A stretch of DNA of 5,180 bases from Bacillota bacterium (lineage in GTDB: Bacteria; Bacillota; Clostridia; Acetivibrionales; DSM-1351), in contig JAEYNY010000015.1 of assembly GCA_023412275.1 (NCBI GenBank), positions 1 through 5,180 of the forward strand. Reading direction: 5' to 3'. The notes beneath the pieces were generated by a model that did no database searches, was not told where the DNA came from, and saw nothing but the letters and a program-made list of their open reading frames with translations. Shown piece by piece: positions 1-4,826 of the stretch (position 1 is its first letter; each line of letters opens with the position of its first letter). The position numbers were made by a program, and so were the translations under genes.

Positions 1-373
1 AGCAATCAAGGAAGCAGATAACTTTACTTCAAAGCAAATTAAGGTTAGTGCTGCAAAAGTTGATGCCAAAGGAAAGAAGCTTACCGACACTAAAACATCA
101 AAGAACGGTAAGAAGTATTTTGTAGTAGACAGAGAGCAAAAGACAGATATGGTATCTGTTGATAATGCTTCAAGACTACATGCTAGAAGACTTATAATGA
201 ACTGGGTATATAGACCAACAACTGCTGATGGAGAGAATATCAACATCACAGATAAGCTTTTTGATGAAATTGCTCCTAAATACAAGGACAAAAAAGGCGG
301 TTACACCAGAATCTATAAGCTCGGACCTAGAAGAGGCGATGCTGCAGAGATGGTAATACTTGAGTTGGTTTAA
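1..373 (+). CDS. rplQ: 50S ribosomal protein L17, C-terminal part (5' end outside window)
   Basis: Large-subunit ribosomal protein L17, located near the peptide exit tunnel. The reading frame is open from base 2 to the TAA at 371-373, giving 123 visible residues. The C-terminal half carries the family hallmarks: LHARR at visible residues 59-63, KLFDEIAPKY, GGYTRIYKLGPRRGD, and the terminal VILELV. About 58 visible residues precede LHARR, and they do not resemble the usual L17 segment that ends in a motif like MITLGKRGD. They are lysine- and threonine-rich (for example KVDAKGKK) and look like an insertion that makes this L17 much longer than the roughly 120 residues of Bacillus L17. The first ATG in frame inside the window (149) is internal and not the true start. 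The gene is normally last in the alpha operon (rpsM-rpsK-rpsD-rpoA-rplQ), which fits the hairpins that follow. Confidence 0.96.
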   Translation, partial: AIKEADNFTSKQIKVSAAKVDAKGKKLTDTKTSKNGKKYFVVDREQKTDMVSVDNASRLHARRLIMNWVYRPTTADGENINITDKLFDEIAPKYKDKKGGYTRIYKLGPRRGDAAEMVILELV

Positions 374-376
374 TAT

Positions 377-408
377 ACTTAAATATATGTATCAACATAT
401 ATCTAAGT
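377..408 (+). repeat. AT-rich inverted repeat just after rplQ
   Basis: Arms 377-389 and 396-408 pair over 12 of 13 positions (single A/C mismatch at 382/403) around a 6-base loop. The stem is almost entirely A-T, begins four bases after the rplQ stop codon, and has no T-run after it. It may be a 3'-end-stabilising hairpin or part of a tandem terminator with the next hairpin. Its function is inferred. Confidence 0.45.
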
Positions 409-414
409 GATTAT

Positions 415-456
415 TATGGGGATTAAACAGTAAAAATGTTTAATCCCTATATTTAT
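415..456 (+). terminator. Probable intrinsic terminator of the rplQ operon
   Basis: GGGATTAAAC (419-428) and GTTTAATCCC (438-447) form a perfect 10-bp stem with a 9-base loop. With a G-T pair and three further A-T pairs the stem extends to 415-428/438-451. The following bases are T-rich but interrupted by A (TTTATAT), so termination may be partial. The position between rplQ and a new promoter supports an end-of-operon role. Confidence 0.65.
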
Positions 457-461
457 ATACT

Positions 462-490
462 TTGATAGAAATAAAATAACTGTATAAAAT
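462..490 (+). promoter_or_regulatory. Candidate sigma-A promoter for ecfA1
   Basis: TTGATA at 462-467 (-35), a 17-base spacer, and TAAAAT at 485-490 (-10). An overlapping TATAAA lies at 483-488. Transcription would begin near 497 and give a leader of only about 20 bases before the ecfA1 start. It lies directly after the rplQ terminator, where a new promoter is expected. The hexamers are good but the region is AT-rich, so chance matches are possible. Confidence 0.5.
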
Positions 491-519
491 ATAGAGGGTT
501 GCTATTGGGAGGCTTTTCT

Positions 520-1365
520 ATGAGTAATAATATGTTCGAAATTGAAAACGTCAGTTTTTCATATAAATCATATGGAGAAGTAAATATTGATATTCCTGCA
601 TTGGAACATGTAAGTACTACAATAGAAAAGGGAGACTTTGTAGTAATTTTAGGAAGAAACGGATCAGGAAAGTCAACGTTTGCAAGGCTTCTTAATGCTC
701 TTTTGACGCCAGTTGAAGGCAAGGTTATTGTTTTAGGTAAAAATACCGCTGATGAAAATAATTTGTGGGATATTAGAAGTACTGCGGGAATGGTATTTCA
801 AAATCCTGATAACCAAATAATAGCTACAACCGTTGAAGAGGACGTAGCATTCGGACCGGAAAATCTGGGAGTAGAACCTTCTGAAATAAGGAAAAGGGTT
901 GATGAAGCACTACAGACAGTTGGAATAGCAGATTATAAGAAAAGTGCACCCCATATGCTGTCAGGAGGGCAGAAGCAGAGAGTTGCTATTGCAGGTATTC
1001 TTGCTATGAAGCCGGAATGTATTATTCTTGATGAAGCTACCTCAATGCTTGATCCTATAGGGCGAAAAGAAGTTATAAATGTGCTAAGAAAACTTAATAA
1101 AGAAGATGGTATTACTATAATACACATAACTCACCATATGGATGAAGCAGCAATTGCAAATAGACTAATAATTATAGATAATGGTAGTGTTGTTCTGGAT
1201 GGGACTCCAAAAGAAGTATTTAGTAATGTTGATACAGTAAAAAACCTGGGATTAGATGTTCCGCAGGTTACTGAACTAATTTATCGTCTGAAAGAGTATG
1301 GTATTAATGTCGATAAACTACCGTTGACAGTTGAAGAGGCTTTTGAAATTTTAAAGGAAATATAA
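520..1365 (+). CDS. ecfA1: ECF transporter ATPase EcfA1 (CbiO-type)
   Basis: ATP-binding subunit of the group II energy-coupling factor module. With EcfA2 it forms the ATPase heterodimer that, through EcfT, drives interchangeable substrate-binding S-proteins at the cytoplasmic membrane. The ATG at 520 is chosen because GGGAGG (507-512) sits seven bases before it; an upstream in-frame TTG at 499 lacks a well-placed site. The 281 residues show an aromatic A-loop Tyr15, Walker A GRNGSGKST (45-53), Q-loop Gln94 in FQNPDNQ, signature LSGGQ (147-151), Walker B IILDE (168-172), a D-loop in ATSMLD, and switch His205. DEATSMLDP, rather than DEPTAGLDP, is typical of EcfA1 and separates it from the second ATPase at 2160. 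All catalytic residues are intact. Downstream, an opposite-strand methyltransferase gene lies between it and ecfA2, which is unusual. The EcfA1 label rests on motif type and on gene order after rplQ. Confidence 0.95.
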   Translation: MSNNMFEIENVSFSYKSYGEVNIDIPALEHVSTTIEKGDFVVILGRNGSGKSTFARLLNALLTPVEGKVIVLGKNTADENNLWDIRSTAGMVFQNPDNQIIATTVEEDVAFGPENLGVEPSEIRKRVDEALQTVGIADYKKSAPHMLSGGQKQRVAIAGILAMKPECIILDEATSMLDPIGRKEVINVLRKLNKEDGITIIHITHHMDEAAIANRLIIIDNGSVVLDGTPKEVFSNVDTVKNLGLDVPQVTELIYRLKEYGINVDKLPLTVEEAFEILKEI

Positions 1366-1375
1366 CTTATTTCTT
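1355..1375. repeat. Weak hairpin spanning the convergent stop codons of ecfA1 and the methyltransferase gene
   Basis: GAAATA (1357-1362) and TATTTC (1368-1373) pair around a 5-base loop holding most of the ecfA1 stop codon, extended by one G-T and one A-T pair. It is symmetric, so it could slow transcription from either side, but it is A-T rich and has no long T-run on either strand. A weak bidirectional terminator is possible but unproven. Confidence 0.3.
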
Positions 1376-1963
1376 AATTGATTTATATACTCTTACCCCG
1401 CCGCTTTTGTCTACATCAGTTACATTGCCGAAAATTGTTTCCATAACTTTCTTTAATGTGGAACCACCCTTATTATGAAATGCTACAAGCCATAGTGCAC
1501 CATTTATTGAAAGATGTTTGTAGGATTCGGTTATCAATCTGGTGTTCAATTCCTTACCGGCGGCTATTGGGGGGTTTGATATTATATCATCAAAGGTTCT
1601 TCCTTCAAGAGAGCTAAAAAGATTGCTGTTTAAGGCTTCGATGGAAAGGTTGTTACTTGCGGCATTTTTTTTGGTATAGTCCAATGCTCTATTATTAACA
1701 TCTATCATTGTAATGTTTTGCTGAGGAAATAGGGTTTTAATAAATAGTCCTATAGCTCCGTAGCCGCAACCAATATCAAGTACTGTCAAGCCGCTTGGAG
1801 TAAAATTTTTAATTAGATTTTCAGAAGCTCTGTCTATTTTGGTTTCAAAGGAAAAAACACCGCTTACGGAGGTAAAAGTAAGGGAAGAACCGCATATCCT
1901 CTCTGTAAAGGTTTTTTCTTTTATTTCAGATTCAGGGTTTTCAGTAAAATAGTGCTGACTCAT
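1367..1963 (-). CDS. Class I SAM-dependent methyltransferase, YbxB/RsmC-like (probable rRNA methyltransferase)
   Basis: A 198-residue protein with a single methyltransferase small domain (MTS type), close in length and layout to the stand-alone Bacillus YbxB family; E. coli RsmC, a 16S rRNA G1207 methyltransferase, has this domain duplicated. The N-terminus (SQHYFTENPES) and SGVFSF (34-39) fit the family. SAM-binding motif I is VLDIGCGYGAIGL (61-73), followed by an acidic motif II Asp88 in MIDVN. Catalytic motif IV is SNPPI (129-133), the N-P-P type used for exocyclic amino groups of nucleic-acid bases. IAAGK follows where relatives often have IRAGK. FGNV (178-181) and a YKS end near the C-terminus also match. 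The start is ATG at 1963: an in-frame TAA directly precedes it, and GGAGG (1980-1976) lies 12 bases upstream, a rather long gap. It runs opposite to all neighbours and meets ecfA1 tail to tail with one base between stops. The base modified cannot be told from sequence. Confidence 0.88.
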   Translation of the reverse strand: MSQHYFTENPESEIKEKTFTERICGSSLTFTSVSGVFSFETKIDRASENLIKNFTPSGLTVLDIGCGYGAIGLFIKTLFPQQNITMIDVNNRALDYTKKNAASNNLSIEALNSNLFSSLEGRTFDDIISNPPIAAGKELNTRLITESYKHLSINGALWLVAFHNKGGSTLKKVMETIFGNVTDVDKSGGVRVYKSIKK

Positions 1964-2006
1964 TTAGTTTAACAACCTCCATAACTTATAATAATAAATA
2001 TTATAA

Positions 2007-2035
2007 TATATAATTGGAGATATTTCATTCATCAA
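2007..2035 (-). promoter_or_regulatory. Candidate promoter for the methyltransferase gene
   Basis: Read on the minus strand, TTGATG (2035-2030) and TATATA (2012-2007) are separated by 17 bases. A perfect TATAAT also occurs at 2005-2000 but has no suitable -35. The -35 element lies inside the palindrome at 2027-2042. The region is extremely AT-rich, which lowers confidence. Confidence 0.35.
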
Positions 2036-2050
2036 GATGAATATTAAATA
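2021..2050. promoter_or_regulatory. Palindrome in the divergent intergenic region, possible operator
   Basis: ATTCATC (2027-2033) and GATGAAT (2036-2042) are perfect 7-base arms around AA. Flanking TATTT (2021-2025) and AAATA (2046-2050) add five more complementary pairs after an offset of one base on the left and three on the right. A two-base centre is too small for an RNA loop without opening pairs, which favours a DNA site for a dimeric protein. It overlaps the -35 of the candidate methyltransferase promoter. No known regulator motif was recognised. Confidence 0.35.
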
Positions 2051-2060
2051 TATAGTTCAA

Positions 2061-2092
2061 GTGGAAAAGTGTTAAAATGCTTAACCCTTCAC
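2061..2092 (+). repeat. Bulged inverted repeat upstream of ecfA2
   Basis: GTTAA (2071-2075) pairs with TTAAC (2081-2085) around AATGC. AAG (2067-2069) then pairs with CTT (2087-2089) past a T/C mismatch, and GTG (2061-2063) with CAC (2090-2092) past a three-base bulge. No T-run follows on the plus strand. It partly overlaps the -35 region proposed for ecfA2, so a regulatory role is possible. Confidence 0.3.
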
Positions 2093-2117
2093 TAATATTG
2101 CTCATTTATGGTATTAT
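2088..2117 (+). promoter_or_regulatory. Candidate promoter for ecfA2-ecfT-truA
   Basis: An extended -10, TGGTATTAT (2109-2117, with TG at 2109-2110 and TATTAT at 2112-2117), follows a weak -35 TTCACT (2088-2093) with an 18-base spacer. Start of transcription would be near 2124, about 35 bases before the ecfA2 start codon. A local promoter makes sense because the reverse-strand methyltransferase gene separates ecfA2 from ecfA1. Confidence 0.4.
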
Positions 2118-2159
2118 AGTTTGTAATGTTATAAGATAATTTAACCATAGGAGTAGGAC

Positions 2160-3002
2160 ATGCCAATAAAAGTTGAAGATTTATATTATACGTATATGGG
2201 AGGCGGACCTTTCGAAAAAAATGCCCTCCATGACGTAAATATTGAAATAGAGGATGGATCGTTTATAGGAATTATCGGCCACACAGGTTCCGGAAAGTCT
2301 ACATTAATACAGCATTTGAACGGTATTTTAAAGCCGACAAAGGGCCGGGTAGTAATTAATGGGATTGATACAAAGCAAAAGAACCTGAAAGAATTAAGAC
2401 GCCAGGTGGGAATTGTATTTCAGTACCCGGAACATCAGCTTTTTGAAGAAACTGTAAAGAAGGATATTTCTTTTGGGCTATTGAAGCAAGGTCTTTCTCA
2501 GAATGAAATCGATGAAAGAGTAATGGCGGCGATACAATCGGTGGGCCTTGATGAAGCAGTTCTTGATAAATCACCCTTTGAAATTTCCGGAGGTCAGAAA
2601 AGAAGGGTTGCAATTGCAGGGGTTGTAGCAATGACTCCTCAGATTCTGGTATTGGATGAGCCTACTGCAGGGCTTGACCCAAAGGGAAGGGATGAAATAT
2701 TCGGTTATATAACCAAGTTGCATAAAGATTCAAACATGACCATTATTCTTGTGTCTCACAGTATGGAGGATATCGCAAGACTGACGGAGAGGGTAATTGT
2801 AATGAATGAAGGTACCGTATTCGTGGACAAACCTTCAAAAGAGATATATGCACAACCTGAAGAATTAGAGAAAATAGGACTTTCAGCTCCTCAGGTAACA
2901 TACCTGATGAAAAAGCTTAAAGCTGTTTATCCCGGAATAAATGAGAATATATTTACAGTAGAAGATGCAGCAAGAGAATTAGCAAAGTATTTGAACCATT
3001 AG
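2160..3002 (+). CDS. ecfA2: ECF transporter ATPase EcfA2 (CbiO-type)
   Basis: Second ATPase of the group II ECF module, expected to pair with EcfA1 and dock on EcfT on the cytoplasmic face of the membrane. The ATG at 2160 has AGGAG (2149-2153) six bases upstream. The 280 residues contain A-loop Tyr12, Walker A GHTGSGKST (40-48), Q-loop Gln88 in FQYPEHQLF, signature ISGGQ (142-146), Walker B ILVLDE (162-167), D-loop AGLD (170-173) and switch His200. DEPTAGLDP and the YPEHQLF Q-loop are typical of EcfA2 as opposed to EcfA1. The C-terminal part (SAPQVTYLMKKL and after) matches the helical extension shared by ECF ATPases; EcfA1 here has the comparable DVPQVTELIYRL. All catalytic residues are present. 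It ends 25 bases before the preferred ecfT start, so the two are probably co-transcribed. Confidence 0.95.
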   Translation: MPIKVEDLYYTYMGGGPFEKNALHDVNIEIEDGSFIGIIGHTGSGKSTLIQHLNGILKPTKGRVVINGIDTKQKNLKELRRQVGIVFQYPEHQLFEETVKKDISFGLLKQGLSQNEIDERVMAAIQSVGLDEAVLDKSPFEISGGQKRRVAIAGVVAMTPQILVLDEPTAGLDPKGRDEIFGYITKLHKDSNMTIILVSHSMEDIARLTERVIVMNEGTVFVDKPSKEIYAQPEELEKIGLSAPQVTYLMKKLKAVYPGINENIFTVEDAARELAKYLNH

Positions 3003-3027
3003 AAGGCTAGTGGAAGGAGACGGGCAA

Positions 3028-3831
3028 TTGATAAAAGATATAACCATAGGGCAGTATGTGCCGGGAGATTCGCTTCTGCATAAGGCTGACCCTCGAACAA
3101 AAATTATTCTTACATTTATAATGATGATATTCATTTTTTTAATAAGTACCTACTGGGGATATTTGTTGCTGACGTTGTTTACTGCTATCACGGTAATATC
3201 CTCAAACATACCTGTTAAATTCGTACTTAAAGGCCTGAAACCGGTATTGTTTATTGTTATTTTTGCTGGAATTATAAATATATTTACCATAAAGGGAACT
3301 GAAATTTGGAGTTTGGGTTTCTTAAGCATAACATATGAGGGTATTAATGTAGCTATTAAGATGGCTATAAGACTTTTTCTACTTATAATTACTGCAAGTC
3401 TGTTAACCTATACTACCACGCCGATTGCCCTTACGGATGCAATAGAAAAGCTTTTAGGCCCCCTAAAACGCATAAAAGTACCTGTTCATGAAATCGCAAT
3501 GATGATGACTATTGCTTTAAGGTTTATTCCCACACTACTGGATGAGACAGATAAGATAATAAAAGCGCAGTCATCCAGAGGAGCGGATTTTGATTCGGGA
3601 AATATGATTGAGCGTGCAAAAAGTTTTATACCTGTGTTGATTCCACTATTTATCAGTGCATTTAGAAGAGCAGATGAATTAGCTACGGCAATGGAGGCTA
3701 GATGCTATCGTGGCAGTGAGGGTAGAACAAGAATGAAGCAGCTTCATTTTTCGGCAAGTGATGCAGTTGTAACGGTTATAACCGTAGCATTTATGACATG
3801 GATATTACTAATGGAATATGTGCTATTCTAG
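3028..3831 (+). CDS. ecfT: ECF transporter transmembrane coupling protein EcfT
   Basis: Membrane scaffold of the ECF module (CbiQ family), which passes motion from the EcfA1/EcfA2 ATPases to the S-component. The start is TTG at 3028, not GTG at 3010. AAGGAG (3014-3019) sits eight bases before the TTG, while the GTG has only AGAAGG three bases upstream. The TTG also gives the family-like N-terminus MIKDITIGQY. The 267-residue product has DPRTK at 21-25, hydrophobic segments near 26-59, 72-88, 105-128 and 245-264, and cytoplasmic coupling helices with two Arg-containing motifs that contact the ATPases: SRG (183-185, in AQSSRGADF) and ARC (224-226, in AMEARCYRG). The first motif is commonly ARG, so Ser183 is a mild variation. 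FRRADELA (212-219) is also characteristic. It lies between ecfA2 and truA, as in many Firmicutes. Confidence 0.94.
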   Translation: MIKDITIGQYVPGDSLLHKADPRTKIILTFIMMIFIFLISTYWGYLLLTLFTAITVISSNIPVKFVLKGLKPVLFIVIFAGIINIFTIKGTEIWSLGFLSITYEGINVAIKMAIRLFLLIITASLLTYTTTPIALTDAIEKLLGPLKRIKVPVHEIAMMMTIALRFIPTLLDETDKIIKAQSSRGADFDSGNMIERAKSFIPVLIPLFISAFRRADELATAMEARCYRGSEGRTRMKQLHFSASDAVVTVITVAFMTWILLMEYVLF

Positions 3832-3854
3832 AAAAGGAATAATCAGATAAATTT

Positions 3855-4592
3855 ATGAGGAAAATTAAGATTACTATTGAATATGACGGTACAAATTATC
3901 ATGGCTGGCAAGTTCAGAAAAATGCTAAAACAGTACAGGAAGTAATTCAAAAAGCAATTTCTAAGCTATTGGGTGAAGAAATCGGGGTTACAGGCTGCAG
4001 TCGAACTGATGTAGGAGTACATGCATACGGACAGGTTGCGCATTTCCTTACAGATTCACAAATTCCAGGAGACAAGTTCTCTTATGCTATAAATAATTTG
4101 TTACCTGATGATATAGTTATAAAGCACTCGGAAGAGGTTCCAGAAGAATTTCACGCAAGATACTCTACAAAAGGTAAAAAGTATAGGTACCTAGTACACA
4201 ATGCTCCACACCATTCAGCTATTATGAGAAACAGATCCTGTCATGTAAGGCCTGAGCTTAATCTTGAGCAAATGAAAAAGGCAGCAGGGTATTTCATAGG
4301 AGAACACGATTTTGCGGCATTTCAGGCCACAGGAGGACAAGTTAGAAGTACTGTAAGACATATTTATAGTATGGAGGTTTCTGAGAAAGAAGATAATATC
4401 ATTTGCATAGAGGTTACCGGAAACGGGTTTCTATATAATATGGTAAGAATAATAGCAGGAACTCTAATATACGTGGGAATGGGAAAGCTGCAAGAATCTG
4501 AAATCCCCGGCATTATTGCAGGACTTGACAGGACAAAGGCAGGCAAGACCGCCCCTGCACAGGGGTTGTATTTAATGGAGATTTATTATTAG
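3855..4592 (+). CDS. truA: tRNA pseudouridine(38-40) synthase TruA
   Basis: Converts uridines 38, 39 and 40 in the anticodon arm of many tRNAs to pseudouridine; a soluble dimer. The 245-residue length is usual. Motifs in order: the N-terminal strand IEYDGTNYHGWQ (8-19), catalytic Asp52 in SRTDVGVHA (49-57), FHARYS (99-104), KKYRY with the conserved Tyr110 (108-112), HDFAAF (151-156) and GNGFLYNMVRIIAGTL (189-204). The motif before Asp52 reads CSRTD where many TruA have SGRTD. ATG 3855 matches the family N-terminus, but its ribosome binding site is poor: AAAAGGAA (3832-3839) is 15 bases upstream, right after the ecfT stop at 3829-3831. Translation may partly depend on coupling to ecfT. Its place between ecfT and rplM is conserved in Firmicutes. 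Confidence 0.96.
   Translation: MRKIKITIEYDGTNYHGWQVQKNAKTVQEVIQKAISKLLGEEIGVTGCSRTDVGVHAYGQVAHFLTDSQIPGDKFSYAINNLLPDDIVIKHSEEVPEEFHARYSTKGKKYRYLVHNAPHHSAIMRNRSCHVRPELNLEQMKKAAGYFIGEHDFAAFQATGGQVRSTVRHIYSMEVSEKEDNIICIEVTGNGFLYNMVRIIAGTLIYVGMGKLQESEIPGIIAGLDRTKAGKTAPAQGLYLMEIYY
4552..4572 (+). terminator. Possible weak terminator hairpin inside the 3' end of truA
   Basis: CCCCT (4552-4556) and AGGGG (4561-4565) pair around the 4-base loop GCAC, a GC-rich stem in an AT-rich region, followed by a loose T-rich stretch (TTGTATTT). It lies 27 bases before the truA stop codon. No better hairpin is visible between truA and the rplM promoter. Short and coding, so it may be chance. Confidence 0.22.
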
Positions 4593-4702
4593 AAGCTGAA
4601 GTAAAAAAGTGAAATGGCGAACGATTATATAAGAGATATGGAGATATATTAAGAAAAATAGAGAGATAATGAGAGGTAAATTAAATTCATCGCATTTTCT
4701 AC

Positions 4703-4731
4703 TTGACAGACAAATTTCTGTATATTAAAAT
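4703..4731 (+). promoter_or_regulatory. Strong sigma-A promoter for rplM
   Basis: A consensus -35 TTGACA (4703-4708), a 17-base spacer, and -10 TAAAAT (4726-4731). A-T runs just upstream (4677-4690) could act as an UP-like element. Transcription would start near 4738, about 90 bases before the rplM start codon. This is the best promoter match in the window, as expected for a ribosomal protein operon, and it shows that rplM need not depend on read-through from truA. Confidence 0.75.
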
Positions 4732-4737
4732 GTTGTA

Positions 4738-4826
4738 GTGTCCTAAACGGTTACTTTTGGTGAATAGTCTGAAACTAACTGCTAACATAAATAGGTTATA
4801 GATTTTTAAGGAGGTTGTATTAAGAA
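4738..4826 (+). promoter_or_regulatory. Probable L13-type ribosomal protein mRNA leader
   Basis: The roughly 90-base untranslated leader of rplM. Firmicutes rplM genes often carry a structured L13 leader thought to give feedback control by L13. Visible here: TCCTAAA (4741-4747) can pair with TTTAAGGA (4805-4812) with one bulged A, closing a multi-branch structure and covering part of the ribosome binding site AAGGAGG (4808-4814). Inside, TAGT/ACTA (4765-4768/4774-4777, loop CTGAA) and TAAC/GTTA (4783-4786/4795-4798) form short hairpins. Placement and structure support the call, but I have not matched it base by base to the known family consensus. Confidence 0.5.

Noticed and set aside
499..519. 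Upstream TTG start for ecfA1 adding seven residues
   Set aside because: The GGGAGG ribosome binding site at 507-512 lies inside this extension and is ideally spaced for ATG 520.
453..722. Minus-strand open frame of 89 codons overlapping the start of ecfA1
   Set aside because: It lies opposite a well-supported ATPase gene, shows no family motifs, and is a shadow of the ecfA1 coding strand.
933..1127. Minus-strand open frame of 64 codons inside ecfA1
   Set aside because: Antisense to the signature and Walker B region; no recognisable protein features.
2038..2076. 12-residue frame (MNIKYIVQVEKC) before the hairpin at 2061-2092, possible leader peptide
   Set aside because: No ribosome binding site at proper distance, no run of regulatory codons, and no terminator T-run after the hairpin, so attenuation is not supported.
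2077..2139. Small plus-strand frame encoding a hydrophobic 20-residue peptide (MLNPSLILLIYGIIVCNVIR) ending 20 bases before ecfA2
   Set aside because: Only a weak GGAAAAG upstream; hydrophobic short frames arise easily in AT-rich DNA, and it overlaps the candidate promoter and hairpin. Worth keeping only if conserved.
1964..2159. Riboswitch upstream of ecfA2, since ECF genes can be vitamin-controlled
   Set aside because: No conserved riboswitch motif was recognisable, and the general ECF module is usually not riboswitch-controlled; the region is too AT-rich and short after the likely promoter.
2356..2631. Minus-strand open frame of 91 codons inside ecfA2
   Set aside because: Antisense to conserved ATPase motifs, with low-complexity Leu/Gln/Pro composition typical of a shadow frame.
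4364..4546. Minus-strand open frame of 60 codons inside truA
   Set aside because: Antisense to conserved TruA motifs; no independent support.
4614..4652. 12-residue frame between truA and rplM
   Set aside because: No ribosome binding site and no distinctive composition; probably chance.
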